Positions 52,702 through 63,783 of a stretch of 64,000 nucleotides of DNA are shown piece after piece. Source of the stretch: Telmatactis stephensoni (Eukaryota; Cnidaria; Anthozoa; Actiniaria; Isophelliidae); NCBI GenBank assembly GCA_029948255.1, contig JALIZF010001544.1, positions 1-64,000 on the forward strand, in the 5' to 3' direction. Numbering within the stretch: position 1 is the first letter of the stretch; every line of letters begins with the position of its first letter. The position numbers and the translations under genes are program-made. The notes beneath the pieces are model-generated. The model ran no database searches. It saw only the letters and a program-made list of their open reading frames with translations, and had not been told where the DNA came from.

Positions 52702-54732
52702 TTAAGGTTTTGATGTGTTAAGGAGATATAGCTTTAAATGCCTTTTAAAGCTATATATTGATAATTTTGACTTAAGCTCATTGGGAAGAGAATTCCATAG
52801 TTGAGGCCCATGGGTAGAGATGGATAATTTTTTAATATTAGTTCTACAAAACTGGGTTCTGTAGTCACTAGAATGCCTGGTGGGATAGCAGTGAATTTCC
52901 GAATTTTTACAGAACATGGCTTGAAATGTTTTAGGAATTGTTTTTGAATTGACTGAAAACATGAATATACCTACTTGAAGAAAATGGATATTATCTAGAT
53001 TTAACAGGCTATATTTATAAAACAGGGGTGCAGTATGTGCATCGTAGGAAGAATTAGTAATGATTCGAACTATTCGCTTCTGTAAAACTTTCAATCTATT
53101 AAGGTTTGTTGCATAGGTTGATCCCCATATGATGTTGCCATAGTACAAATATGGATATACTAATGAATAATAAAGTTTCGTCAATGATGTTTGTGAAATA
53201 AAGAATTTGGCTCTGGAAATTACTCCAATTGTCTTAGATATCTTGCTAGCAATAGCATTGATATGTTCTTTCCAACTTAATGATTCATCAATAATTACTC
53301 CTAAGAATTTAATACTCTGTTTCTGTTCAATCACCTCATTATTCACTTTTATCAGCAGATTTGACTGGGAAATTTGCTTTTGTCTAGCTTTAAATATGAT
53401 ATATTTGGTTTTCTTTATATTAATTGAGAGTTTGTTTGCAATAAGCCATACTGATACTTTCTCGAGTTCAATATTCAGAGTGTTCTCTAAATTTTTAATA
53501 TCCTTACAGGAATAGAAAATGTTGGTATCATCTGCAAATAAGATAAATTTCAATATATCAGAGGAGTTGGATATGTCATTAACATATAAAATAAACAACA
53601 AAGGACCTAATATGCTTCCTTGAGGGATACCGCATTTTATAGATTTTTGAGCAGATGCTATATTATTTATTTCAACATATTGCTTCCTATCATTCAAATA
53701 GCTTTTTACCCAATCCAGTGCTATGCCTCTTATACCATAGTGTTCAAGTTTGTTTAAGAGAATTTTATGGTTAACAGTATCAAATGCTTTTGATAGATCT
53801 AAGAAGATGCCTGCACAGATTTCTTTATTATCAATTGAGGAAGATATTTGTTCTACTAACTGTATCATTGCTAATGTGGTTGAATAATTGGGTCTAAAGC
53901 CATATTGATGTTCATAGAGCACATTGTGTTTATTTAGAAAGGCAACAAGTCTATTAAACATTATCTTCTCAAAGAACTTTGAAAAGGATGGGAGAATTGA
54001 TATTGGTCGATAATTATTAAATTGTAGACGACATTCACTTTTAAAGATAGGAATAACTTTTGCTAGTTTGATATACTCAGGTACAGTTCCAGATGATATT
54101 GATAGATTAATGAGGTAGCTTAAGGGTCCCGCAAGAAAATCAATATTTGGTTTGATATCAGACATATCAATGCCATCAAAGCCAACAGCTTTGCCTGTCT
54201 TAAAACTGGTTGAGATTTGTTTGATCTCATCCTCAGTTACTGGAGTTATGAAAATTGACTCAGAAACATTGTTCTTAAGGAAAGACATAGGTGAGATCTC
54301 AGTCTGAGGTAATTGATTGGCAAGTTTAGGACCTATGTTTGTGAAATAGTCACAAAACTTATTTGCTATAGAAAGTGGATCAGAAACTTCTTTGTTATCA
54401 CATACAAAAGTAGAAGGCAATTTGGTTGCACTGGATTTCCTATTTATAACTTCATTCAATAGCTTCCAAGTTGCTCTGAGGTTTCCTTTAGCAGATTCAA
54501 ATTTAGAATCAAAATAATTACGTTTAGAGATTTTTAATAAATGATTCAGTTTATTTTTGTATTGTTTATAAATACTGTTATTGAACTCAGTTGGGTTAGA
54601 TAAAAAAGTTTTGTAAAGTGCAGATTTCTTTTTGATTGACTTCAGTAGTCCTCGAGTAATCCAGGGTTTACTTATTAGTTTAGACTTTTTTCGGGATGTT
54701 TTCTTGAAAGGAAAACATAGATTATAGATCAA
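52702..54732 (-). CDS. LINE reverse transcriptase, uninterrupted frame
   Basis: This codes the RT and C-terminal region of the truncated LINE. All RT blocks, including the FADD pair of aspartates, are intact with no stop in 676 codons, suggesting a recent insertion. With the endonuclease lost and no promoter, it is not expected to move by itself. The Met chosen is simply the first in the frame. Confidence 0.85.
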   Translation of the reverse strand: MIYNLCFPFKKTSRKKSKLISKPWITRGLLKSIKKKSALYKTFLSNPTEFNNSIYKQYKNKLNHLLKISKRNYFDSKFESAKGNLRATWKLLNEVINRKSSATKLPSTFVCDNKEVSDPLSIANKFCDYFTNIGPKLANQLPQTEISPMSFLKNNVSESIFITPVTEDEIKQISTSFKTGKAVGFDGIDMSDIKPNIDFLAGPLSYLINLSISSGTVPEYIKLAKVIPIFKSECRLQFNNYRPISILPSFSKFFEKIMFNRLVAFLNKHNVLYEHQYGFRPNYSTTLAMIQLVEQISSSIDNKEICAGIFLDLSKAFDTVNHKILLNKLEHYGIRGIALDWVKSYLNDRKQYVEINNIASAQKSIKCGIPQGSILGPLLFILYVNDISNSSDILKFILFADDTNIFYSCKDIKNLENTLNIELEKVSVWLIANKLSINIKKTKYIIFKARQKQISQSNLLIKVNNEVIEQKQSIKFLGVIIDESLSWKEHINAIASKISKTIGVISRAKFFISQTSLTKLYYSLVYPYLYYGNIIWGSTYATNLNRLKVLQKRIVRIITNSSYDAHTAPLFYKYSLLNLDNIHFLQVGIFMFSVNSKTIPKTFQAMFCKNSEIHCYPTRHSSDYRTQFCRTNIKKLSISTHGPQLWNSLPNELKSKLSIYSFKRHLKLYLLNTSKP

Positions 54733-55449
54733 ATTATATTTGTTTATGAAATTATTGTAAGCTATACAAGGATCAACAGATAGGTAAACCTCATCCCACT
54801 TACATTTACTTAGTTCTGCTTGAAAACTGGATTTGGTTCTAGGATTAATGTCACGCCTAAATAATTTAACATGAGTTGAGTCAGGAACTGGCTGTTGAGA
54901 TAGTAATGTAAATATTGGCAGATATGAATGGTTGCCCGGAAAAACCTTGTCCTCAGAGCTTGCTCCTGTGCTGCAAAAACAAACCCCTCAGTGCCCTTAA
55001 CCAAATACCCTGCCCTTAACCACTGCCAAGACTGCTGATCAGCAACCTCGCTCACATCCCTCATGAATTTTCCATGTAACCTCTTCTCTAGGAAATTTTC
55101 TTTCCTCTCCTTCTGCACCCTCTTCTTATACTCCTTCTTTGTCTCACCAACATGCAACGACACACCAACCACCTTTAACATCCACTCGTCACTCCCTTTA
55201 ACATACCAGCACTATACCTTACCACACTGACAGCCCAAGCATTGATTGCCTTGATCAAATTACCACCATACAACTTCGACTTTGCCACAAGCTTCACCCT
55301 TCTCAAGTATTCATCTCTTACTTTCTTCTTCATTTCCTTCTGCATGATATCTGCCCCTTCTAACACACCCAAGTACCTATACCCATTCTCGTCCATCTCA
55401 CTCATTACCTGACCATCAGGCAAAACAATCCCTTCACAACATTCTTTAA

Positions 55450-55463
55450 TAATAATAATAATA

Positions 55464-55495
<32 letters not shown>

Positions 55496-55720
55496 AATAA
55501 TGATATAACTTTATTTAAAGAAGGTTTAAAAGTATCGGTACAAAAATACACCAGTTTATCTAAGCTTGTCTTTCACTGGGCCTTCTATAATCAAATAAAA
55601 ATTAAAATATAATATTTTAATCTATAAAATAATACTTGATGAAGTATATAGGTCTAGGCTAGCTGTGTAATGTTGGTGAACATTAATACACATACTACAG
55701 GCTAGGAGGTCAATTTTCTC
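55450..55720 (-). mobile_element. LINE 3' end with trinucleotide tail
   Basis: On the minus strand ctttaaataaagttatatc is followed by (ATT)n/(ATC)n, similar in layout to the LINE tail at 51888. It abuts the truncated end of the R2/NeSL-like LINE. Only 3' UTR is visible. Confidence 0.5.
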
Positions 55721-56599
55721 ATTGTTTAAGATTTTTCAAAACAAAAGCAATAGTAATACAATAATAACAATAGATTGATGATGATGATGATAACTAACCT
55801 TCTCTTTCAGCTTTTCAATAGTGTTTTCAGCTTCTTTTACTTTGTTGCTTATATCTTGCAGTGCATTGTTCGTTCTCACTAGTTCTTCGCTCTCCAATTT
55901 CCTTGCCCTCGACCAAGACCCAATATCAAAACGTCCTTTGCCTTTTCGCCACATATTGTAAACCTCAGTAGTCAAGTATCACTTCCATAAGGAAGATCTC
56001 TTGAAGACAGATAGTCTCTTTTTAATCTCAGTGATAGCAAGATGTACGCCAGTTCCTCTTCTTGACACACTTATGCCATAGTTATTTGTAGTAAACATTT
56101 CGTAAATATGCTCAAATATGCTCAAGTACTTGTGGAAGAACCCTGTTGAACTTGCAGATCCATGGACTTGAGTGAGAGGGTGGATTAGCTAGGGTTAGCT
56201 AGTTTGCACGCGGTACTTTATCTTCTCGAATGCGTCTCTTGTCGCCTCTGTTAAAATCCTCTTGGTAATTTTTTCTCGAAAAAGGAAAAAATAAGGTCAA
56301 ATTAGCAAAAACATAAACTAGAGCATATTTATGAAAATTCTATCGTTTCATATTTTATCTGTTGGGCCTCACTTTTTTACAATAACTTCGTAAACATGAT
56401 GCTATCTGAATTAAAAAGGCCTTTCATACATCAAAGGACGAACAATAGCAAACTTTGCAATTTTCGAAATCTTATTTTATACAATAAAAAGTTGAGTAAA
56501 ATACATACCTTTGGAAAGGCCATTCAAATTGGAAAAAACGTGGCAGCTGTCTTTGTCAGCCTCGTTCCAGTTCAATGAAAAAATGTCATTTCAACATAA

Positions 56600-57590
56600 C
56601 CACTAGGGCCCCCACGAGAAACGGAAATCCAAGATGGCGGCACATTGGTCGCGCTAAAGTTTTGAAATAAGGGAAACTGGTGACAATGTTGCAAAGCACG
56701 CGCGGAAATCCCCAGGGTGAAGGAGTAATTTGTTCTCACAAATTGTAGCCACCATCATTTTTTATTAATGTTCTTACAAATTTATTTTAATAAATGATCA
56801 TTTGTACACACTGCATTACTGTAGTATATGTACAGTAGTATATAGATATTGAAATTGAAGTCCTGTAACTCCAAAAGGATCAATAGCTAATATGCCTCAT
56901 TCAATATGTACAAAGGAACGACAACAAGGCTCCTAGGAATAATGCTCAAAATTCATGATAATCTATTGTCTCATTCCCCTAAGTCTTGTTTTGATTCTTT
57001 GCATATGCTAAATGAGACTAAATCGAAAGTTGGCTATTGATTTTTTTATCCAGATCAGTAAAAGTAGAGTACAAAATCTAAAATATGCAACATAATTAGT
57101 ACTAAATAGCTAAAATGTGTTATTCCTGTTTTAGCACTAAAATGTGTGATCCCTATTTATTTCTATTGTCCAATTATTGCTATTTGTGCAATAGAGAACT
57201 GCTAACTGCTTAGTCAATATTATCACTACTTTTGGACTACTGATCATTTTCATCAATCAATATCATCATAGCAATCACTATCAATAATAACTATCTTATC
57301 ACTATGAACACCTTACTTTTCAAATATGTCATCATCATCAACACCTACTACTCATCACTGTCATCATTGGCACTATCCTCATTACCATCATCATCACTGG
57401 ACATCATCATCACCTTCATCACCATCATCATCACCATTTTCCTAAATCAATGATAGTCGCTTTTTCGCGCTTCGCAACATGCTTTACTTTAAAACTGAAT
57501 CGACGGCTTGTTTTGAGTTTTAGAGTCATGCTTCTGGTGTTAAAAAGTTTTTCTGTTTAGTTTCAGAAGTGTGATAATCATTTTAGCATT
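56600..57590. other. No gene seen; ATC-rich stretch
   Basis: It contains a short match to 48030 (caccctggggatttc, inverted) and imperfect catcatcacc repeats at 57300-57440. Confidence 0.5.
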
Positions 57591-57599
57591 TAAGGAACG

Positions 57600-57965
57600 T
57601 TCCGCGAGTTTTTGTTTTAGTTCCTTTAAGGTAAATCGGAACGTCAAATTCGGTCCTACAAAAACCTAAAAGAGGAACTTAAAAATCGGTTATCGGAACG
57701 TTTTTGTTCCTGTTTGGTCAAAATCGGACCTATTGTTCCTAATTGCTACGTAAACAGTTCCCATTTGCGTAAAATGGAACTAATGTTCCTTTTTCATGTA
57801 GATAGGAACGTTTGTTCCTTCTTAGATGATAGGAACGTTTGTTCCTGTTCTGATTAGGAACGTTTGTTCCTGTATTGAATAGGAACACTTGTTCCTTTAT
57901 AACGAATGTTCCTTTTTCATGATAGGAACGTGATAGGAATGAGTGAAAGGGAACGATCGTTCCTT
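57600..57965. repeat. ggaacgtttgttcc short palindromic repeats
   Basis: At least ten copies of ggaacgtttgttcct or close variants, separated by 10-30 bases. Each unit is nearly its own reverse complement. Followed by a second array at 58060-58180 (ttgttcaaacttgcccg, about 19-bp units). Confidence 0.85.
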
Positions 57966-58526
57966 TTGAATGTTTTAGGCTTAAACAAACTCAAACTTGT
58001 TTCAACAGGATTATACAAGTTTAAACATGTCTGGACATGCATGGACACGTTTAAATTTGCCCATTGTTCAAACTTGCCCATTGTTGTTCAAACTCGCCCG
58101 TTCTTGTTCAAACTTGCCCGTTCTTGTTCAAACTTGCCCATTCATGTTTAAACTTGCCCATTCATATTTAAACATGTTCCCTTGTAGCAGACCACAGTTG
58201 GTGGATGTCATGTAGTGGAGCCTGTGAAGAAAAGGAAAGGGTGAAAAAAAAGCCTATTCTCTGTTTCCACATTCCCCATGATGAACTTTGTTTGCCACCA
58301 CAGTTAGCATAAAGTATTGTTTTCAACGTTTTGAAGGAAGAGTGTGTGGTCCCAAGAGATATTGAAAACAATACTTTATATTTTTTTGAAAAATATAATC
58401 TTACAAAAAACTGAGCTCATAACAACCTTTAAAGACCTTAGTCTCAGTTTTCCACTCTACAGACCTCCCAGCTAATAAATGACAGAAATGAATACAAACA
58501 CTATCAAAAACATTAACAATAACAGT

Positions 58527-58992
58527 GAACTCTCTCTAAGATGGACACCTTCTGGACCAGCTCCAACTGTCCATCTTAGAGAGGTGTCCATCTTACAGAG
58601 ACATATAATTTGATACGGTCAACTAGAACAACACTGAATTTATGAAAAATGTGCTACTTTGCCATTAGTAGTTAAAAAAAGGTAATGCCTAGTGGGAAAA
58701 CTTGCACAAAATTAGGTACACACATCCAATTTATGACACCCTACACATAATCTTTTGTTTTCTATCATTAGCTTTTGTGCCAATCTGGCTAGTGTCCATC
58801 TTACAGAGTTTTTGTACCTACATTTTTCCAAATTTGATTTAAAAATTGTCCTTTGTCTATCTTAGAAGGTGTCCAACTTATAGAGAGTTTAGATACAATA
58901 AAATAATGGGTTTTTGGCAGGGACCAGCAAATGGTGTTCATTTTAGGGAGGTGTCCGTCTTATTGAGGTGTCCCGTTAGGAGAGAGTTCATT
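58527..58992. mobile_element. TIR element with internal repeats
   Basis: The left end tgaactctctctaagatgga is mirrored by the right end (inverted tgaactctctcctaacggga). Several internal copies of gtccatcttacagag occur. It has no coding capacity. Confidence 0.8.
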
Positions 58993-59039
58993 GTATAGTT
59001 TTTTTCTCTATGAATATTACTAAGTAAATTTAGAATGTC

Positions 59040-59756
59040 ATACCTGCAAAGGCTTTGATTCTTGGCACGAAAGTGAGGCAGGACCGAGAAGTGGGCTTCA
59101 CAGAGATTGGATTGCCCTCTTCCCATCTCTGGTTGTATGACTGAATGTGCATCAGCTGCTCTCAGTTCACATTCAATTTGGTAAGCCATATGGTGGAAGG
59201 GACATTTGATGACGTTTGTCGTTGTATATGGCTTTCCTTTACACTGGTGCTTTTGGTCTTTACATTTACCACACGAGCAAACTGTCTAGGGATGAAAGCC
59301 ACATTCACCTCCTTTCCAGCTGTGAATGTCTACACAGTGGTATTGTGATAGGGCCCTCATACGCCTTGCATACTCAGCAGGGGTCGAGCATTGCTGAAGG
59401 CAGCAGAAATGATTTATTCTAGCATTAAGGATAAATTGTTCTGACAAACAGCCACATCCTTTACTGTGTCGCTTGCAAATGCAAACCAGAGTTTCCATCT
59501 TAGGGAAATGCTGTTTCCATCTCGACACTTTTGCAGCAGGAAATCTCTTGAGTTTTGCTGCCTCCTTTAAATTGTTGGCATGTGCTCGACCAACATGGCC
59601 ACCACATTTAAATACTCTTTGAGGCTCAACCCCAAATACAGATTCCACAGAGGATTTGGAGCTCGAGTCTGCGTCTTGCCAGACAATAGCAACGTCACAT
59701 CCCTCTTCCTTACATTGTTGATAACATTCCTCTGCAAGGACGCCCTCCATCGATTT
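59040..59756 (-). pseudogene. Transposase-like gene, interrupted by gypsy
   Basis: The frame MEGVLAEECYQQC, DVAIVWQDADSS, KCGGHVGRAH, CICKRHSKGCGC (59750-59286), then after a frameshift CSCGKCKDQKHQC, YTTTNVIKCPFHHMAYQIEC, GRGQSNLCEAHFSVLP (to about 59042, ending at a splice-like agg/tatgac). The upstream part continues at 63973-64000 (QRFKGTAKS) on the far side of the gypsy element. The Asp-rich WQDADS and Cys/His clusters suggest an RNase-H-like transposase or relative; the family is not one I can name. Confidence 0.55.
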
Positions 59757-59866
59757 TGTTGTGTTGCTCCGTGTCCTTTATTGAATGAATCTATGAAACC
59801 CCTACATTCTAATATTACATGTCTATAATTAGTACGTGTAGCAGAAGTGACGTACTACATATTACA
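59757..59866 (-). repeat. 3' LTR of the gypsy element
   Basis: The 110-bp terminal repeat tgttgtgttgctccgtgtcc to acatattaca, with target duplication gattt at 59752-59756. Confidence 0.92.
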
Positions 59867-59880
59867 TCTCCCTTTTTCAA
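59867..59880 (-). promoter_or_regulatory. Polypurine tract
   Basis: On the minus strand tttgaaaaagggaga stands directly before the 3' LTR, in the position used to prime plus-strand DNA synthesis. Confidence 0.8.
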
Positions 59881-60003
59881 AGAAGTCAATGATTAACAAA
59901 TAATTATAATAAAGTCAATGTATAAAACTGTAACAAAATATGAGATTCTTTGTACAAATGAACATTTGGCATGCATCATAAAGCATTGAATCAGTCAGTG
60001 TAC

Positions 60004-61188
60004 TTAGTTTGTGTAGTCCATGTACTTGGGATTTGGTTTAATTATCCGCCCAAAACTACTTGTTTTTACGGTATTTACTGGAGGTAAGACGTCTGCGGGT
60101 TCGTCTTCAGGCTTTGTTTCCTCGTCTAAAGCGTGGTCTTCAGAATCCTTGATGGCTAGCCCTGATTCCATAGGCTCTGACTTGACTTTCACAAGGTGTT
60201 TCCTGTTTCGTCTGAACACTGTACCGTCATGGGCCTTTACTAGAAATGATCTTGGAGTGGCATGTTGTCTAACAACTATTGCTGGCTGCCAAGGGCTTTG
60301 TGGTTCCTTCTTCATTACTACTTGGTCGTGTTCTTTGAGTGATGGAAGTGGCCTTGCTCCTTTGTCATAGTATTTCTTTTGGTATATCTGCTCTTTTTCC
60401 CTTTGTGCTTTGAAGCTTGAGGGATCTAACAGCTTGGGTGTAAGTACATTAGGTGCAACAGGTATCGAGCCTCGTAAATTCCTATTCATAAGAGCCTGTG
60501 CAGGACTGGTGCCGTTGATGGGAGTGTTCCTGTAGTCAAGCAGTGCTAGATATGGATCTGTGTTATCTTCTTTCGTCTTTTGTAACAGTCGCTTGACAGT
60601 TTGTACAGTCTTCTTGTGTAGCCCACCAGATTGTGGGTATCTGGGGCTGGTTGTAACATGGGTGAATCCATAATTGTCAGCAAATTCCTTGAACTCTTTG
60701 GATGAGTATTGAGGCCCGTTGTCAGACACAAGCTCATCTGGTATCCCATGACGACTGAAGAAAGACTTAATCTTATTGATGACTGTTCTGGCTTTGGTGT
60801 CTCTGAGTTCTGCAACTTCTGGGTAACGGTTGTAGTAATCTACGACTACAATATGTGGTAGGCCTTTCTAGTTGAATAGGTCGGTGGCGACTCATTGTCA
60901 TGGACACTCAGGTAATTGGTGTGGTTGTAGTGGTTCCTTAGGGTTGGAGGTTCTGTGTTGTAGACATACTGAACACTTGGATATCATATCCTCTATCTGT
61001 GATGACATACCAGGCCAGAATATGGTTTGTCGTGCCAGCTGCTTTGTTTTCTCGATTCCTTGGTGTGACTGATGGAGTTTTCTGAGAGTGTCACGTCGAA
61101 GACTAGGAGGGATGAGTATTGCGTGACCAGCGAAAATCAAGCCGTCGTTCTCTGTCAATTTCTCTCGATGTGGAAAGTACTCTTTCAT
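60004..61188 (-). pseudogene. Gypsy integrase, broken
   Basis: The HHCC region (60898-61188) has LHQSHQG and CSVCLQH. The core begins near 60870 with ATDLF but is cut by stops between 60840 and 60900. It resumes with VVVDYYNRYPEV and in 60004-60729 SDNGPQYSS. The third catalytic position lies in SGGLHKKTV, where Lys replaces the usual Glu. The C-terminal part has RNRKHLVKV, a chromatin/DNA-binding tail region. Not functional as read. Confidence 0.85.
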
Positions 61189-61267
61189 TGCTGGGTGAGT
61201 TAATTTGTTGTTTGTTGGCTATCCTCGTCGTATTTGCTTGATTAACAGCTGCATGTCCATGTCAGTC

Positions 61268-63166
61268 TCAATGTGTTGTCTGACTTCCTCCAACTTCCGG
61301 TCGGTCACGTAAGCTTGACATAAGATGTACAAATTTCTCTTGCTCGAGATCTCTTTCGAACTCTTCCTCTGTTATGGTTGGTGGAAATGCTCTAGATAGA
61401 GCATCAGCTACGTACATTTCTGTACCTTTCTTGTACACAAGCTTGATGTCATATTCCTGTATCTGAAGTAACATCTTCTGTAAGCATGAGGGTGCTTGTG
61501 AGAGTGGTTTTTTGAAGATTGCCTCCAGCGATTTGTGATCGGTTTCAATTTTCACTTTCTTTCCATAGATGTATTGGTGGAATCGTTTGCACCCAAAAAC
61601 GATGGCAAAGAGTTCTTTTTCTATTTGGGCGTAGTTTTGCTGGGTTTCGTTAAGAGCTTTAGAGGCGTACGCTACTGGTCCATTGTCCTGAAGCAAAGCT
61701 GCTCCCAAACCCTTCTGCGATGCATCTACTTGAATGATGACAGATTTGGCTACATCGTAGTATCGAAGCGTCTCACTTGTTGACAGCTGATTCTTTAGGT
61801 CTTGAAAGGCTTTGTCATGATGTGGAAGCCATTGGAACTCTGTGTCACGGCGTACAAGTTCTCTTAGCGGTGCCGTTGTTTCAGATAGTTTTGGTGAGAA
61901 TTTTGCAACAAAGTTCACCATTCCTAGTAGGCGCATTATGTCTTGTTTGTCCCGTGGAGTAGGGTATTCTGTGATGGCTTTGATCTTGTCTTCGTCGGGT
62001 CTAACGCCCTCAGACGTGAGCTTTTCTCCAAGATAGATGAGTTCAGTTTGCCTGATCTTGCATTTGTCTTTGTTCAAAATCATGTTGATCTCTCGTACAC
62101 GGTCCAGAGTTCGCTTCAAGTTCGCGTCATGCTCTTCGATCCTTTTCCCCCAAACGAGGATGTCATCAATATCCGTCTCACATCCATCAATATCAGCGAA
62201 TAGTTCGCTGACAGTTCTATGAAAGACTTCCTGTGCAAATACAAATCCGAAAGGCATCACTTCAAAACGGTAACGGCCAAACGGTGTATTGAAAGTGGTG
62301 AGAAGAGAGCTTTCTCTGTCTAATGGTATCTGCCAAAATCCGTTTTGGGCATCTAGATGACTGAAATATTTTGCGCCCGCGAGCCGTGCAGTGATTTCTT
62401 CTTGAGTAGGTAATTGATAGTGCTCACGTTTCACAGCCTTGTTTAGGTCGCGGGGGTCAATGCAAATTCTCAGTTTGCCAGATCGCTTCTCGTTGACCAC
62501 CATTGAGTTCACCCATTCTGTCGGCTCTTGAACTTTTGATATCACTCCTGCCGTTTCCATGCCTTCTAGTTCGTCTTTAACTCTGTCATGCAGCATTGCT
62601 GGGATTTTTCTTGGAGGGTGGATAACTGGTTGCGCGTGTTCGTTGATTTTAATGTGATAGGGCTCAGATATCCGCCCTAAGCCTTCAAAGCATGTGGGGT
62701 ATTTGTCGATTATCTCCTGTTTAGTTAGCCGGTTGAGTGTATTGTTGTCGGGCTTTGATGACACATGATTGATGTTGAATGAAATCAGATCAAGGATTTT
62801 GCAATCCTTGCATCCAAGGAGAGACTTGCCACTGTCAACAACTTGGAAATTAACAAAATGCTTCATGTTCTTGAAGTTACATAACAAAGAACACTGTCCA
62901 ATAACAGGAATGTTATGACCACCAAACACGGTGAGACGTGCATGCGATGCCTGTAGTTTTCTACATGGATGTTTTTGTGGAATGATTTTGTCAAAATCCT
63001 CTTTGGTTAGAATGCTCGTTTCGGCTCCGGTATCAAGCTTGATTCTAAGGCTGTGGTTACCAATACGTATATTGGCAAACTGTTCATTTCTGTTTACTGA
63101 GTCGATGGTTATCTGATCGATTCCGTGATCAGGATATTCATTGTCACTGTACTCTAGTTCATGCAC
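61268..63166 (-). CDS. Gypsy protease, RT and RNase H, open frame
   Basis: A 632-codon frame: aspartic protease (LDTGAETSIL), RT with DLNKAVKREHYQLPT, FSHLDAQNGFWQIPL and catalytic TDIDDILVWG, then RNase H (IIQVDASQKGLGAALL, EKELFAIVFG, TDHKSLEAIF, VADALSRAFPP). The frame is open, but gag and integrase on either side are shifted. Confidence 0.9.
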   Translation of the reverse strand: MHELEYSDNEYPDHGIDQITIDSVNRNEQFANIRIGNHSLRIKLDTGAETSILTKEDFDKIIPQKHPCRKLQASHARLTVFGGHNIPVIGQCSLLCNFKNMKHFVNFQVVDSGKSLLGCKDCKILDLISFNINHVSSKPDNNTLNRLTKQEIIDKYPTCFEGLGRISEPYHIKINEHAQPVIHPPRKIPAMLHDRVKDELEGMETAGVISKVQEPTEWVNSMVVNEKRSGKLRICIDPRDLNKAVKREHYQLPTQEEITARLAGAKYFSHLDAQNGFWQIPLDRESSLLTTFNTPFGRYRFEVMPFGFVFAQEVFHRTVSELFADIDGCETDIDDILVWGKRIEEHDANLKRTLDRVREINMILNKDKCKIRQTELIYLGEKLTSEGVRPDEDKIKAITEYPTPRDKQDIMRLLGMVNFVAKFSPKLSETTAPLRELVRRDTEFQWLPHHDKAFQDLKNQLSTSETLRYYDVAKSVIIQVDASQKGLGAALLQDNGPVAYASKALNETQQNYAQIEKELFAIVFGCKRFHQYIYGKKVKIETDHKSLEAIFKKPLSQAPSCLQKMLLQIQEYDIKLVYKKGTEMYVADALSRAFPPTITEEEFERDLEQEKFVHLMSSLRDRPEVGGSQTTH

Positions 63167-63783
63167 TCGAGGTCAGTTTGTAGCTTGATACAGGCTTGAT
63201 CGGCAGTATTTCGCGAAATGTCCCAATTTAGAACATTTATTGCAGGCTTTACCATATGATCTTGGTTTGTGGGTGGGTTATTGAGAGCTTTCTCGAGCGT
63301 GAGGTCCGCTTCTCGCAGCAGTCGTTCTTTTAACGTCTGATCCAGTACTCCACACACAATTCTGTCACGTATGAGAGAGTCCTTAAGGTCTTTAAATTCA
63401 CATGTCGATGCGAGAGTCCTTAGAACTGTGGCGTATTGGTCGATTTTTTCACCTTGTTGTTGGTTGCGAGTGTTGAATTTGTGACGTTTGAAAGTTACGT
63501 TCTTCCTAGGATTACAGTAGGCTTTGAATGCCGTCTTGATTTCTGTCACAGTCCTCTTCCAAACACTTTCACCGTCATCATTTGTAGTGGTTTCATCTGG
63601 CAGATTGAGAGTTTTGTAGATTTCACGTCCCTTTTTGCCAATACATAGAAGGAAGTAGGAACATTTCTCTTCTTGTGTTTTGGTCTTCAGCTCGGTCTTC
63701 TCAAAAAGATTCCAATGCTCTTCAAACTGGCGGTAATTTCGCTCACGTTGCCCTCGAACAACATTTCTTTGGGCGCTGCCCAC
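63154..63783 (-). pseudogene. Gypsy gag, frameshifted before its zinc knuckle
   Basis: Capsid-like frame NYRQFEEHWNLFEKTEL, FLLCIGKKGREIY, FKRHKFNTRNQQQGEKIDQY, IRDRIVCGV. The zinc knuckle (CNKCSKLGHFAKYC, spacing CX2CX4HX4C) is found in a different frame at about 63195-63245, followed by a stop before pol. So the frame as listed ends wrongly after about 63270. Confidence 0.82.

Larger units (their letters stand above)
51888..54930 (-). mobile_element. CR1/L2-like LINE, endonuclease missing, RT intact
   Basis: A 676-residue open frame (54732-52702), extendable upstream without Met to about 54925, covers the complete RT. It has RPISILPSFSKFFEKIM, YGFRPNYST, LDLSKAFDTVNH, GIPQGSILGPLLF, catalytic FADDTN, and the thumb IKFLGVIIDESLSW; the C-terminus ends LKLYLLNTSKP. 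The upstream apurinic endonuclease domain is lost by 5' truncation. The 3' UTR runs to an aataaag-like signal and a (TGA)n tail near 51888-51907. It is inserted in the R2/NeSL-like LINE just before its zinc knuckle. Confidence 0.87.
51250..55440 (-). mobile_element. Defective R2/NeSL-like LINE, split by another LINE
   Basis: Minus-strand pieces in order: 55423-55175 (RYLGVLEGADIM, AINAWAVSVVRYSAGM, the RT thumb), 55181-54940 (KRLHGKFMRD, SWQWLRAGYL, TEGFVFAAQEQALRTRF), then after the inserted LINE 51900-51730 (CRVCGKEVESVGHLASGC, a CCHC knuckle) and 51729-51295 (HNRPDVTVLNR, FIDFSVPWDRNV, VVPLVVGCLG, a restriction-like endonuclease). The RT active site is missing and there are internal deletions and a stop, so it is dead. 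Confidence 0.8.
50201..56260 (-). pseudogene. Interrupted, unrecognised spliced gene, minus copy
   Basis: The upstream exon (about 56260 to 55795) encodes ATRDAFEKIKY, GISVSRRGTGVHLAITEI, an in-frame TGA, then the coiled-coil segment NNALQDISNKVKEAENTIEK ending at donor gttagt. The next exon (50803 to 50201, after acceptor ttcatttacag) encodes REDYWKMKKYTAQRKRPYC, LYEGGILSKRKYNTVRSRLG and PKLTQDKKLISYINSIDIG. The intron between them holds two LINEs. The protein looks basic and helical and may be transposon-associated; I do not recognise a catalytic domain. Confidence 0.5.

Noticed and set aside
53207..53515. 102-residue plus-strand frame with hydrophobic segments
   Set aside because: Antisense shadow of the LINE reverse transcriptase frame.
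57600..58180. CRISPR-like spaced repeats
   Set aside because: Spacers are short and uneven, repeats are diverged and the genome is animal; no cas genes.
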